From Zizania palustris (taxonomy: Eukaryota; Streptophyta; Magnoliopsida; Poales; Poaceae), in contig JAAALK010000868.1 of assembly GCA_019279435.1 (NCBI GenBank), positions 1 through 64,000 of the forward strand: DNA of 64,000 nucleotides. Direction: 5' to 3'. A program made the translations under genes and the position numbers. This document shows positions 11,316 through 22,491 of the stretch, in pieces. The notes beneath the pieces are model-generated. The model did not search any database and was not told where the DNA came from. It was given only the letters and a program-made list of their open reading frames with translations. Positions within the stretch are counted from its first letter, which is position 1. Each line of letters begins with the position of its first letter.

Positions 11316-11660
11316 GATGGAGCACGTGCTGCTGGCGCTGTGGGAGACGGAGGCGGAGTGGGAGGCGCGGATCCGCGGCATGTTCGGATTCTTCGACGCG
11401 TCGGGGCGGGGCCACCTCGACCACGAGCAGATCGAGGCCGGCCCTCTCCGCGCTGCACCTGCCGCCGGAGGGCGGCGACGGGAAGGGGGACTACGCGCTG
11501 CGAGCTGCTCCGTGCGACCGCGATCGCGACGGCCGCGACGGCCGCGTCGACTACGACGACTTCCGCAAGTACATGGACGACAAGGAGCTGGAGCTCTACC
11601 ACATCTTCCAGGCCATCGACGTCGAGCACAACGGATGCATCCTGCCGAGGAGATGTTGAT
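11316..11660 (+). pseudogene. Captured first-exon fragment of an EF-hand mitochondrial (SCaMC-like) carrier
   Basis: From ATG 11316 the plus strand encodes MEHVLLALWETEAE then an EF-hand-like block (MFGFFDASGRGHLD). After a frame change near 11440, further blocks follow: DRDGRVDYDDFRKYMDD and ELYHIFQAIDVEHNGC. This order is that of the N-terminal calcium-binding part of plant ATP-Mg/phosphate (SCaMC-type) carriers. The reading frame is broken at least at about 11440-11450 and again in the DYAL(R)ELL segment near 11490. None of the six-helix carrier domain is present. It lies wholly inside the CACTA element, so I infer transposon capture of a host exon. Confidence 0.75.
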
Positions 11661-12509
11661 GAGAAATCTGAGCAACGATAGCCAGGTATTCTCTAAACTC
11701 TGATGAATTTGTAGTTAGTTCTTCATGATTACATTCCTATGGATGATAATGTTTTCAATCTAGGCCATGAAATAGCATGATTTGTTGACGCCATGAGTTC
11801 CTGTGGATGATGTTGATAATGTTTTTTTGCATAATTTTGGGTAACTTAACTATGTGTTTTTGCTTTTCAGTGTGACGACCATCGCTAGTCTAAGGAACTC
11901 AACAAAGCATCTGTGTTGATTGGCATGTGTGGGATTGTATTCATTTTTATGAATTTATTTGGGTTGTAAAGGAGAATACATGTTAAATTGTGAATATATT
12001 TGGTTGAATTTGGATGTTAAATTGTGTTATGCTGAAATGTGAAATGTAAATTTTGTAAAAGGATGTGTTCTAAATGTCAGAAAAAAGCAAAAAAAAAAAG
12101 GAAAAAAAAATTACCAGTTTTTAGTGCATCGGCTGGGATGCACAGAAAAAAGCAAAAAAAAAGAAAAAAAGATAACTTTCGTCAGCTAATGTTTGGCCGA
12201 CGGAAGTTAATGATTTCCTGTGGTAATTTTCGTCGGCCACATTTAGCCGACGGAAGTTAGCTAACTTCCGTCTACCCGCTTCCGTCGGCCAAATGCCGAC
12301 GGAAGTTAGCCTTTTGCCGACGGAAGTTACCTTCTTCCGTCGGGAAAGTGCTAACTTCCGTCGGCTTTGGCCGACGGAAGTTTGCTAGATTGTTGTAGTG
12401 ATTAGGTAGCTACAACTACTGTAGAATCTATACAACTGCTCTAGAATTCCGTAACTAGTTTGTTTTAGATCGTGAAACTTGATATTCATGTAATTTAAAA
12501 TTTAATTAA

Positions 12510-13064
12510 TGTTGGGGAAAATAATCTCATCAGTCATGTGATTAGACGAATGGCTCTGAAAAGATTTCGGTGCATACAAAGTTCGAAGCTTTCTGATGTC
12601 TCTGCGGTCCTATGAAGGAGGAGGCTCGAAGCTCATGACGCTAGCCCTGACAATTGTAGATAAAGAGGGATTCAGAGCCTCCAAGTGCCTCAATGGCCCC
12701 GCCACCTCGCTGCCCTCCGAAGGATCCCGCTTCGAAGAGGCGCCGCAAAACGAGACAAAATGTTTGTTTTATAAAATGTTCACACATGTTCTTACCATCT
12801 TACCCTTATGAGACCTTATGAATAGAGTCCACATCGATGATTGTACGTAAAGGGTAGGATAGTATTTTCTCTGTTAAATCTTTGCCTATAAATACCCTCC
12901 CTCATACTGTAATAGGGATATCGATTCACGTAATAGAGTACATTTTGAACTGGACTAAGATTATTATCCCGTTCAAAGGCCTGACTCAGTCCGCAGTTAA
13001 TCTCTTTCTTTAGCTAGCCTTTTGAAGCTATTTGAACATGTTAGCGTAATATTTTACGCCAACA
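12510..13064. mobile_element. Solo LTR
   Basis: A 555-bp segment begins TGTTGG and ends CCAACA, a perfect 6-bp LTR inverted terminus. It is flanked by ATTAA (12505-12509) and ATTAG (13065-13069), a target duplication with one change. A promoter-like TATAAATA lies at about 12889-12896 and the segment ends with unique-looking sequence. No internal domain adjoins it, so unequal recombination between two former LTRs is the likely origin. No second copy is in the window. Confidence 0.7.
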
Positions 13065-13454
13065 ATTAGTATATATGAATAATTCCAGTTTTTCTATATT
13101 CTCAGTACTCTTGAATTATTGAATTCCAGATTTTCTATATTCAGAAATGTTTTGGTGATTCCTGACTAGAATTACTAGAATCCTGTCCAGATGATGTTTG
13201 TACGAAATGTTTTGGAATAAAAACGTTTCTCTTTTTATACGAAAAGCGACAATCACCCAAGACTCCAAGAGAGTGCCTACACCAATTCTAATTTATTAGT
13301 CCAAGGAATCTAGAGTTATAGCCAAACGGTTGCTATATAAACGTTTTTTTTATAGAATATAGACCAAAACCTTTTTTTAGCTGGTGAGACTCTGGATCCG
13401 TAGCAAACCTCAAACATGTTGGGGTGCAGCTTTTCCTTTTATGGAAATCGCGAG

Positions 13455-13796
13455 TGTTCTGTTCCGTAGACTAAAATTTAGTCCATGTCACACCATATGT
13501 TTAGACATTAAATTGAAGAAATAAAAATAAACTAATTATAAAAACAATTGTAGAATCGGAGGATAATTCGCGAAACGAATTTATTGAGCCTAATTAATCA
13601 ATGATTAACAAATATTTACTGTAGCATCACATTATCAAATCACGACGTAATTAGGCTTATTAAATTCGTCTCGTAAATAATCCATAGATTATAAATGAGT
13701 TTTATAAATATTCTATATTTAATACTCTAAAATAGTATCTAAACATCCGATGTAACATCGGACTAAAATTTAGTCTCTCGAACCAAACACCCCCTT
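13455..13796. mobile_element. MITE family A, copy 1
   Basis: The two halves form a long imperfect inverted repeat: ACTAAAATTTAGTCC near the left end and GGACTAAAATTTAGTC near the right, with internal mirror blocks GCCTAATTAATC and ATTAGGCTTATTAA. The terminus CCAAACACCCCC is typical of grass MITEs. Related copies lie at 19640-19935 and 42304-42624. Boundaries are approximate and no clean target duplication was seen. Confidence 0.65.
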
Positions 13797-14194
13797 ATCA
13801 AAAGTGTAGGTAACATTTTTTATCAGGGGTATCGCATGCCTTGATTATAAAACAAAGAAGTTTCTATATACGAAGTTAGGCACAATAACCAAAACTATTC
13901 GCTAAAAGGTTGTTGATTGTATTTTTGATGCTCTTGAGAAAGGATATGTATAATCAGACCTGACCATTTTTCTCAAAGAGAATGGCTGAAATATAAACCC
14001 CATTCCTGATCTTGTCTGCATGTACAAACATCTAGTCAGACACACTTCGGAACAATGCTTTTATCTCTTGTCTCTTCAGCAGCCAGACTCGTGCTGATCT
14101 TCAGCATGCCAATCTTGAGTCGGGGATGCGTCAAAAGAGGAACTTGCAGCTACACCAACCATGCTTTCTTGATTTCGATGTTGTTTTCTTCTTT

Positions 14195-14350
14195 AATTTA
14201 TTTTGATTTTTCTTTCTCTATTTTTAGGCACCTCGAAATAGTGGTTGATGTCAATAATATTGATCTATATATATTATGTGTCGGGAGGTAAAACGATATA
14301 TATATACTGATGTCTAAAAATAGAGAAATAAAATTAAAATAAATTAAGTG
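14195..14350. repeat. Short foldback element with about 35-bp arms
   Basis: The left arm (about 14195-14233), containing TTATTTTGATTTTTCTTTCT and TCTATTTTTAGGCA, is nearly complementary to the right arm (about 14312-14350), TGTCTAAAAATAGAGAAATA followed by AAATTAAAATAAATT. The roughly 75-bp loop holds several ATATAT runs. It abuts the MITE at 14352. It may be a small foldback MITE; coding potential is absent. Confidence 0.6.
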
Positions 14351-14351
14351 T

Positions 14352-14922
14352 TTTAATATTAAGGGTGCGTTTAGTTCTACTTTTGAAATCTGCTTCTGCT
14401 GTGAAAAATCAGAAGCTGAACTAAACGGATTTACCAAAATTGCTTCTGCTATGAAAAATTAGTTTTTTCTAATACAAATTTAGAAGCAACTTGGATCATA
14501 CTTTTCTGTTTCGGCTTTTCTGCTTTTCTGATTTTTAATTAAAATTATATAGCATGTATTCAAGGTGTCTTAATTAATCTAACATTATTATGGTTTGTAT
14601 TGCATTGTACAATTTCATGAGATAATATGTGGTTGTCGGTTACTTAATGAGATGAACAATGCACTTTTTTATTTATCTAATATATTTTCAGTTATTTAAT
14701 TGTATCAATGTTGTCTATTTTCTATTTGTATATATTTATATAATATTATAATTTATATATATGTATAGAATATTATATGATGAAAATTATGTGAGTTATA
14801 AAAAACAGTCATTTGACAACAGTTTTTTCACAGCAGTTTCAACCAAACGACTTTTAGCTTTTTCATAACAAAAAACTCACAACAATTTTTTTCACAGCTC
14901 ACAACAGAATCAAACACTCCTA
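14352..14922 (+). mobile_element. Non-autonomous DNA transposon (MITE), copy 2
   Basis: The element starts AGGGTGCGTTTAGTTC and ends with the complement of AGGAGTGTTTGATTC, an imperfect terminal inverted repeat. It matches the split copy at 2395-3312 in opposite orientation across most of its length, including the CTTCTGCTGTGAAAAATCAG-type end and the TATTTATATAATATTATAAT core. It is AT-rich and non-coding. Confidence 0.7.
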
Positions 14923-15514
14923 CGTAAGTGTTTTATACTTTTACGTAGAGTAACAAATAACCTATTTTCTCTGCACACGCACGCGTATAAAAACAAAGCG
15001 TTTTATGTAAAGCAGCACACAAAACTTGCCTAGCACTCGTCCTACTTTTTTACGGGGCAAAAAGGTTATGGCTAACCACTCCGGCAAAGAAGCGTATCTC
15101 ACCGACGATTCGCAGGTGGAAAAAACGAAAACAACCCGCCCGATGGAGCTCGTCCCGCTCCCGCCGCCGCGCGAGGCGAGGCGACCCCACGCTTCGAGAA
15201 CGGCCCGCCGCCGCGTGCGAGACGGTGGACGGGCGCGATAACGGCAGCCGCCGGCGCCTTTCCCTCCTCCTCCTCCTCCTCCTCCTCCTCCTCCTCCTCC
15301 TCCTCCTCCTCCTCCTCCTCCTCCTCCGCGCGCTGGACCACCACGACGAGCTCGCGGCTCATCGGTTCGCCGCTCGCTAACGAGAATCAAGTCGTCAGCG
15401 GTCACCCACCACCAAGTGCCCCGTCCCTTTCGCTCGCCTTCTCGAAATTTCCGAAGCGATCCGGCGGTTTTGTTTTCACCGAGCGCGCGACGTGGTCCGT
15501 CGGGCATGGCCTAA
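14923..15514. other. GC-rich stretch with a (TCC)n microsatellite; no gene supported
   Basis: From about 15110 to 15510 the sequence is CpG-rich and promoter-like. A perfect (TCC)n run of roughly 20 units lies at about 15265-15328. It creates artificial poly-Glu and poly-Gly frames on the minus strand. No splice-compatible or family-recognisable coding sequence was found. It could be the former 5' end of a gene cut off by the Harbinger insertion at 15515; that is speculation. Confidence 0.45.
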
Positions 15515-15837
15515 GGGGGTGTTTGGCACTGCTCTGCTCCTTGTTTTTTAGATCTGCTCTACAAAATGGTAGCCAAACAGGACCTGATCTCGTTTTTTGG
15601 ATCCGTGAAAAATTAAGATCTGGAACTCTGCTCCTTGTTTTTTGGGGAGTACCTCCCAGGGTGCTCTGCAGATTCAAGTTTTGAAAATAAACCATGGAGT
15701 TGAGGAGTATTTACCACCTGCCATTTTTAATGAACATACTGAACCGTTATTCTCTCTCCGCGTTCTTTTTTCTCTTCAACTTCTCCCTGTTGGTTTCTTT
15801 CTCCGGACTGTCTTTTCGTCTTCATCTTCAACCTCCG

Positions 15838-17468
15838 ATGGACGGCGCACCGGCTGGCCATGGCGCTGGCGCTGGCCAGGCGGCGGCTCCCGCAGCCACG
15901 CCTCCCGCAGCTGCTCCTCCGGCGGCGCATGGCCCTGGCCAGGGAAGCCATGGCGCTGGCGCTGGCCAGGCGACGGCTCCCGCAGCCACGCCTCCGCAGG
16001 CGCGCATGGCCAGGCGGTGGCTCCTCGAGCAGGCGCGCATGGCCAGGCAGCGGCTCCCGCAGGCGCGCATGGCCAGGCGGCGGCTCCTCGAGCAGGCGCG
16101 CATGGCCAGGCGGCGGCTCCCGCAGGCACGCCTCCGCAGGCGCGCATGGCCAGGCGGCGGCTCCTCGAGCAGGCGCGCATGGCGCTGGCGCTGGCCAGGC
16201 GGCGGCTGCGCACGGTGCTGGCCAGGTGGCGGCAGCACATGCCCCTGGCCAAGGAACAGCAGCACTGGGCCAGGACACAGTAGCGGAAGATTTTCATGGC
16301 ACAAAACGTGGAAGAGTTTCTAAAAAGAAAGATGAACAGGTACTAGCATTCCCGTTAATTTTGGTACTGTTTTAATTGTAGCGTGTAATCTGTTCATAAA
16401 TTAGTGCTATACCATGTTCATAAGTAATTAGCGGTACAGTTAGTGCTATATCATGTTGATGATAATATGATGGTTAGGGTGATCAAATGGAATGGACTGA
16501 TGCCTACATGACTCTTTTTTGTGAGTTGATGGTTGAACAAGTGAAAAAAGGAAATCGACCAAACACAAGTTTGAACACTGTTGGGTATAAGGAGGTGTCA
16601 CATAGGTTTTTTCAAATGACTGGAATTGAATTGTCAAAGTTGCAAATAAAGAATAAATGGGACAAGCTAAAGATAGACTGGAATGTGTGGAACAAATTAA
16701 TGAGGAGCCAAACTGGAACTGGTTGGAACAATGAAAAGCGTGTAATTGACATGCCAAATGAGTGGTGGAAGAAGGCAAAAAAAGTAAGTGCAAGATGTCA
16801 ATTATGTAATAACAACTACTATTATTATAGGCTTATTAGATTGATGTATATGCTTAATTACGTTTTACAGGATATTCCCGGTTGTGGCAAGTTTAGGAAA
16901 AAGGCTATCCAAAATGAGGAGCTACTGAGAGAAATGTTTGTTGGCATCATAAATAATGAAGATGATCATTGGAATCCTATGAGTGACAACCCAATTATAC
17001 CACCTCAACAGGTTGAAACAATTGATGTTGACAATGATGTTGTCGGGGGGGTGAAGATATCTATGATGATACCCCCATTTATGTTGACATTCCTAGTATG
17101 TCATCATCTCAATGTGAACATGAGGTGCATGAGATTTCTCCTTTAGTTGGAAATGCAAAAAAGAGAGCTCGTGTTGTTGATAAGGGCAAGAAAACAAATC
17201 AAGCACTGCATTAGTTATTCAAGAACAAGTCACAAAGCTAGCTGAATCAGCCACATATTACACAACTAGGAAACAAAATGAGATTACCGTGAAGGAAGTT
17301 ATGGATCTTGTCTTAGATTGTGGTGCAGATTATGCTTCTAATGAGTATGACATTGCCACTCAGTTGTTCGTGAAGAAGGAACAAAGAGAAATGTTTACGA
17401 TATTGCCTACTAAAGAGATTAGGTTTAATTGGCTTAGGAAGAGGTACAATGATAAGTACGGTAATTGA
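15838..17468 (+). pseudogene. Harbinger ORF1 (Myb/SANT-like DNA-binding protein), frameshifted
   Basis: Exons consistent with GT/AG junctions are about 15838-16339, 16478-16783 and 16871-17468. The splices join KKKDEQ to GDQMEWTD and KKAKK to DIPGCGKFRKK. The middle exon holds a trihelix/SANT-like domain (WTDAYMTLFCELMVEQV, IKNKWDKLKIDWNVW), as in Harbinger ORF1 proteins that help the transposase bind DNA and enter the nucleus. The first exon is an Ala/Gly/Pro-rich repeat whose length breaks the frame. A G7 run at about 17045-17051 shifts the frame again, and a third shift near 17200 precedes ATYYTTRKQNE. The reading ends RKRYNDKYGN and stop at 17468. Confidence 0.75.
15840..16260 (+). repeat. 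Imperfect GC-rich minisatellite in the first exon of ORF1
   Basis: Units built on GCGCGCATGGCCAGGCGGCG, about 36 bp long with TCGAGCA or CGCA variants, recur from about 15995 to 16180. A looser GGCGCTGGCGCTGGCCAGGC form recurs before and after. In one frame it encodes AGAHGQAAAP-type repeats. The repetition creates long spurious frames on both strands. Confidence 0.75.
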
Positions 17469-17489
17469 ACTTGTCATTGTGCTACTTAT

Positions 17490-18251
17490 GTGAACTTGTC
17501 ATTGTACATTCGAGTAACTCTATCCCCAGAAGAGCAAGTGAGATATATTGGAAAATCTGGTATACCCACTCAAAATGTTCTAGCAGTTTGTGACTTTGAC
17601 ATGAGGTTTACATATGTATCAACAGGACAACCAGGATCTATGCATGATACTAGTGTATTATACAATGCACTAAGAGTTGATGAAAAAATCTTCCCCCATC
17701 CTCCCCAAGGTATGTTGCTCATTGCTACATTATCAAACAAATAAGACATTGTAATTTGGCTTAACAAATGTCTCTACTTTGTAGGTAAATATTATGTTGT
17801 TGACGCGGGGTATCCTAATCGACCGGGATATCTAGCCCCTTACAAAGGTGAGAGGTATCATATTCCAGAGTGGCATAGAGGTATGGAGCCTAAAACTCCT
17901 AAGGAAAGATTTAATCGTATTCACTCATCTATCCGTAATGTTATTGAGAGGTCATTCGGAGTGCTAAAAATGAAGTGGCAAATTCTCTACAAGATGTCAG
18001 TGTATCCAATGCATAAGCAGAAAATGATTGTTGTTGCATGTATGGTCCTTCATAATTTCATTCGTGAACACACTGGTGAGGACTTGGACTTTGCTCGAGT
18101 TGATCGTGATCCTAATTATGTCCCTACAATACCAGAAAGATATTCTAGATATTCAGTTCCGTCTGATGGGTCAACTGCAGCGGCAAATGCTCCAACAATG
18201 GATATATTTCGTGATGAGTTAGCTACAGCACTTTCTCTACATTGGAGTTAG
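17490..18251 (+). pseudogene. Harbinger transposase (DDE superfamily), N-terminally deleted
   Basis: Two exons, to 17709 and from 17785, join PHPPQ-G to KYYVVDAGYPN. The retained sequence IRVTLSPEEQVRYIGKSG, AVCDFDMRFTYVSTGQPGS, VVDAGYPNRPGYLAPYKG and NVIERSFGVLKMKW is the C-terminal part of a plant PIF/Harbinger transposase, with the second catalytic Asp (VVDAG) and the Glu (VIERSF). The helix-turn-helix region and the segment with the first catalytic Asp (the DGTH motif normally directly before IRVT) are missing, replaced by unrelated sequence. The protein would be catalytically dead. Two untouched catalytic motifs suggest the deletion is not very old. Confidence 0.85.
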
Positions 18252-18861
18252 TATGTACTCTGTTTGTGTTGTTCTTATACTTGTGGAATACTTGAGTATA
18301 CTGGAATTTATTTATGATTATAAATATAAAATATTATTATTATACTATAATTATATTGATGTGTATCAACAGATAAAACATAATACAAATAAAGGGTAAA
18401 ATAGAACAAACATATAAAATTCCATCATTCGTGAATCTGAATCCACTCTGCAAGCCAAACAGGTGCAGGTACTCCACAGTGAAGCAGCAACTCCACTCTG
18501 GATCTGATTCTAAGTGAATTACTTGGAGTGGAGCAAAATTTAGTGGAGTGGAGTAGTCCCAAACAGGGCCTAAATATCTTAAATTAAACCGCTATTTTAC
18601 CTGTTACACGAAATTGAATAAAAACAATTAAAATCAATATAATTATGAAACAAAAGTGATTGGCAACTGAGAAAAATACGGAAGGAGATGACGGACGACA
18701 AAGTTAATAATGAGGACAGATGCGGCTGTACGAGGATGGGCAGCTCGAGCTCGGCGGGGCGGTGACGTAGCAAGGCTCGGGTTCATGAAATTATGGTTGG
18801 AATTGATGACGATATTTGGTAATGGATTCCAGATTTTATAGATAGACACTATAAGGAAAGA

Positions 18862-18965
18862 GGATGGGTATGAAAAGAGATTCTAAGACTTCTAAAAATA
18901 ATATTATGTCATAGGATGGGTATGAAAAGAGATTCTGAGACTTCTAAAAATAATATTATGTCATG
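18862..18965. repeat. 52-bp tandem duplication
   Basis: The unit starting GGATGGGTATGAAAAGAG is present twice in a row (18862-18913, 18914-18965), differing at one or two positions (TCTAAGAC against TCTGAGAC and the final base). It lies in non-coding sequence. Confidence 0.85.
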
Positions 18966-19639
18966 AATATGTTATCTATTTATTTATTATTTATGTAGAA
19001 ATCTAATTATATTTTCACAGATTTCCATATATATGATTAGCATTCTATATATTAATAATTTTTATATAAAATAAATCAACTTTTATATATTGATGATTTT
19101 TATATATTAATAATTACCATATAAAACAAAAGATTAACTTTCATATAAAATAGGCGGGACTTAATAGTAGATAGGAGTGGAGGCATAATGGGCTGGGCCG
19201 GTCCTAAAAGAGATAAAAAGGAAGATATGATGACTATAATTTATTAGACGTGAATGAAAAACTATGATATAACAAATGGATGGTCAGGTAGATATTCAAA
19301 CTCACCAATTATATAGTATATAAGATAAATTATGTAATAATTTTTTTTGTCATGGTTCTTAGTTTTGTAATTTTTTGAGTTAGGTTATCGAGGTTATTGT
19401 GTTGTCAGCAAATTAGCAAAATAGAAGATATCATAATTCAACTAGCTTATAACTCCTCACTCGTCTTGAGATTATAACGATTTAACATATTTTTTTAAAC
19501 TAAAACAATCTTATTATAATCGGGACACGAATTATAATAATTAAATAAGCTAATCTAACTAGTTTATTTATTTCTGTAAACTAGAAGATTTTTGGACGGA
19601 CAAAACATAATACTAAACTGAAATAAATATAGCTTAATA

Positions 19640-19935
19640 AGTACCTCTTTATTTCCTATAGTCCAAAATTTAGTCACGTCACATCGAATATTTAGATACT
19701 ATTTTGGAGTATTAAATGTAGACTAATGAGTCTAATTACGCAATGATTTGACAATGTGATGCTACAGTAAACATTTGCTAATCGTGGATTAATTAGGCTT
19801 AAAATTTTATCTCATGAATAATTCTCTGATTCTGTAATTATTTTTATAACCGGCTCAAGTTTAGTCCTTCAAAATAATGTCTAAACATATGATGTGACAC
19901 GAGCCAAACTTTAGTTCATAAAACCAAACATATCT
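19640..19935. mobile_element. MITE family A, copy 2
   Basis: It starts GTACCTCTTTATTTCC and contains the family landmarks AGTCCAAAATTTAGTC, ATGATTTGACAATGTGATGC, TACAGTAAACATTTGCTAAT, GGATTAATTAGGCTTA and, at the end, AACCAAACATATCTTA. Copy 3 at 42304-42624 is the closest relative in the window. Confidence 0.65.
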
Positions 19936-20034
19936 TAATGTTATCTTAAGTTGTTAAGATGTGTCATATCTCAATTCCAAAACCCACACCCAGCTCGTGT
20001 TCTCCGTGTTCCGGACTCTTCTGCATTTTGAATT

Positions 20035-20222
20035 TTTTTAGAGATGTAAATTAATTTAAATAGATCTCTCTTTAATTTAAATAGATCTCTTTAATAGAGT
20101 ACCTTAAGTTTGAGTCTATGTGTACTTTTTTAATAAGTAGAGAACGAAATGATTAATTTAAAAGATTTTTTAATTTTGAGAGTTATTTATAGTATCAGTT
20201 AGAGATTTTTCGGAGATGCTAT
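20035..20222. mobile_element. Remnant of a GAGCATCT-type MITE
   Basis: The block AATAAGTAGAGAACGAAATG, GATTAATTT..GATT and the end TTTTTCGGAGATGCT resembles 59548-59835, which ends GGAGATGCTC. The left end is unclear. Confidence 0.4.
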
Positions 20223-20597
20223 GAGACCTAAATCCTTAGTCAACTAAGTAGCAGTTAGCATCGTTCATGGGTAGATTAAATTGGTTTGTCCGAACTGTGC
20301 ACATTGAATTGAACTTTGAACAGGTCGGCGGGCTTAATTTACCGTGGTGTTTTCCTAGTTTATGTTTGTGTGTCAGTAGCATGGTGGTCATGCAGTTTTG
20401 GATTTTATTGTAGCTTGCAAAACGATGGTTCAATCCAGTGGTCCCCATTCAGTTTGGTTAAAACTGAAAACTGAAGAAACAGCCGCTTTTTTTTTGCCCG
20501 GTTTCTGGTTTCTCTGTGAAAAATTCGGGCGCCATTTCTTTAAAACCGAAGTCTCAGAAAGCTAACCCATGTTAATCACAGGAGGTCCGAGATCTAA

Positions 20598-20928
20598 GGG
20601 TCTTTTTGGTTGAGCTTTTGAGAGCAACTTTTATTTTTTAAAAGCCAAAAGTTCAACCAAAAAGTATTTCCAGCTCAACAACTTTCTCTAAAAGCAGCTT
20701 TCAGTGTAGTGTAAAATACGCAGCCTCTTCAGACCGGTTTTGGCGGCTTCAGCTTCGTTCTTTCTCCGTCCGCCCCCTCGATTTCCAAGCTCTGCACGCG
20801 CCTCTTGCCCCCGACAGCTGACTTTCGGCCAAACGACTTTTGGCTTTCTCACAGTTGACATCCCACAACAGCTTTTTCACAGCCCACAACAGCTTTTTTC
20901 CACAGCCGCAGCTCAACCAAACACACTC
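20598..20928. mobile_element. Tourist-like MITE with perfect TAA duplication
   Basis: This 331-bp element has TAA on both sides (20595-20597 and 20929-20931). The left terminus GGGTCTTTTTGGTTGAGC matches the complement of the right terminus, GAGTGTGTTTGGTTGAGC, at 14 of 18 positions. Internal CAACAGCTTTTTCACAGC repeats are typical of the group. The predicted 63-codon frame inside has no support. Confidence 0.85.
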
Positions 20929-20931
20929 TAA

Positions 20932-22226
20932 GTTGATCTAAAGTTTGTATGCTACACTAAAATTATTTATATTTATACTTTTAATTTAAAATAAAAATTA
21001 AATGTCTGAATTAAATAAACTCGATCTGCTGCACTCAAAATTTATTATAGATCAAAACTTAAAAACTAGGCTAAATGAAGCCAAATAAACCGAACCAAAT
21101 GGGCGTTGGTAAGGTTGCGCGTAGAGGTTTTTGCGTGGTCCAGGAGGGGATCGAGTCATGGAGACGGGACACGGCCAACTCCTGTAGCCTGGACACTTGG
21201 TTGATGGGGAGTACTTAGTACCGTTCGTTCACCACGTGACATATATTTATAAGCCAACGCTTTTCCAAACTGTAATATTTTAAATTTTCTCTATAATAAT
21301 TACAAAAAAATAATATTTTAAGCCATTTATGTTCATTATGCCATTTCTCAAATTGTTTTATATATATCAATGCATCTAAATTGATTAATCTATAGATAAA
21401 TTTGAAAAAAAAAATACTAAAATGATTTATATTTTGAAACGGACGTAGTATTTATTGGTTCAGACCGTAAATAATTGTTGTAAACATCATCTTCATCTAT
21501 TTTTCATCTTCTGTTTCAAATAGGCGCTGATCCGCTGATAATTAATCATAATCAGAAACTGCTAATGCTGGCTGGAGTAATATTCTTCTTCATCTATGGC
21601 CAGATCTATAGATTAATTATCGGACCAGATGCTCGTAGCGTAAGATTGCGACAATAACCCAGACCCCATGGCAGCGCACATGTGCACAGATTAGACACTA
21701 ATCTATCATGAGAGACCGGTGGCGCGGATAATTTAGTTTATGATTATATAGCATTTGCTATTGCAACTCGGCCAATCCTAGTTACACTAGGGCTACAAAA
21801 TAAAAGACCCTACCATGTTTGTTCTCCGACCAGCTTCTCCCGTTGGTTGCTAATGCTATCAATCATCAACATTTCAGAACCCTACCAATCCTACCAATAT
21901 CTTAAGCTCAGCTAAACAATCCCGTAGTGTCTTTTTCCAGAGAGAGAGAGAGACGAGTAATGGAGTTAGGCACCAGAATCACAAGAGCACCCAACTTGAT
22001 TGTGGCGTAGCCTGGACAAGATGGTGAAAACATGACCGGTAAGTTGGGCAAGGACATGGTGGGATTAACATAACACCATCAAAGCCTTTCTGCCTCTGAA
22101 GATACCACCACACTGGATGCAATGTAAAGAAACAGCAAGAAGAGCTGGGTCAGGTGTTGGAACCAAATACAGAGTTCAGTTCCAACACCTGGAAGATGAG
22201 CCCCCCGATACTGTAGAGATTCTTGA
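20932..22226. other. Intergenic, 3' of the Yippee-like gene
   Basis: No gene is recognised. A degenerate Stowaway-like end (AAACGGACGTAGTA near 21437-21452) is possible. The last few hundred bases may still be transcribed as downstream sequence of the minus-strand Yippee gene. Confidence 0.4.
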
Positions 22227-22491
22227 GAAGCAGAGTTTTATTTAGCCATTAGTGGCTAACATTGACGGATTACAGCAGATATTAGGGGATACTACAGGCA
22301 GCCCTGGTTACATGCATATACAGAGAGACGGTAATACCCAATAACCTGATGAAGATGGCAGGATATTAGGTTATCTAGAACAGCAATTTAAGCCGGGGGT
22401 TGCTCGGAATGGAAGCAAATCCACGGGTAACTAAAGATAACAACACTTGGATTATTTACAAGGATAAGGTTTGGGCAGGCTGAGCTGTGCT

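Larger units (their letters stand above)
10807..12400. mobile_element. Non-autonomous CACTA (En/Spm) transposon carrying a gene fragment
   Basis: The element begins CACTACTACAAGAAA and ends with the complement of CACTACAACAATC. It is flanked by the 3-bp direct repeat ATT (10804-10806 and 12401-12403), as CACTA elements produce. Subterminal arrays of the ACTTCCGTCGGC-type motif in both orientations lie at about 10830-10955 and 12175-12385. The interior contains no transposase. It holds a C homopolymer of about 18, a 39-bp tandem repeat, and a broken exon of a calcium-dependent mitochondrial carrier. It lies just upstream of the CCCH gene. Confidence 0.9.
15515..18570 (+). mobile_element. Defective PIF/Harbinger transposon with ORF1 and transposase remnants
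   Basis: The element is flanked by the direct repeat TAA (15512-15514, 18571-18573). Its termini are imperfect inverted repeats, GGGGGTGTTTGGCACT at the left and the complement of GGCCCTGTTTGGGACT at the right. Two plus-strand genes follow the order known for the superfamily: a Myb/SANT-like ORF1 and a DDE transposase ORF2. Both are damaged by frameshifts or deletion, so this copy should not be able to move itself. The 3056-bp length is short for an autonomous plant Harbinger. Confidence 0.85.
18571..20597. other. AT-rich intergenic sequence with small repeats
   Basis: No gene is seen. It contains a 52-bp tandem duplication (18862-18965), MITE family A copy 2 (19640-19935), a GAGCATCT-type MITE remnant (20035-20222), and AT-rich filler. 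Short open frames on both strands lack any recognisable domain. Confidence 0.5.

Noticed and set aside
11003..11675. Long minus-strand frames of 208 and 264 codons in the CACTA element
   Set aside because: They arise from the 39-bp tandem repeat and GC-rich cargo; the supported reading is the plus-strand carrier fragment.
15099..15362. Poly-Glu and poly-Gly proteins across 15099-15507
   Set aside because: They are translations of the (TCC)n microsatellite on the minus strand.
15727..16304. Several overlapping frames of 158-183 codons on the minus strand
   Set aside because: They are shadows of the GC-rich minisatellite in Harbinger ORF1.
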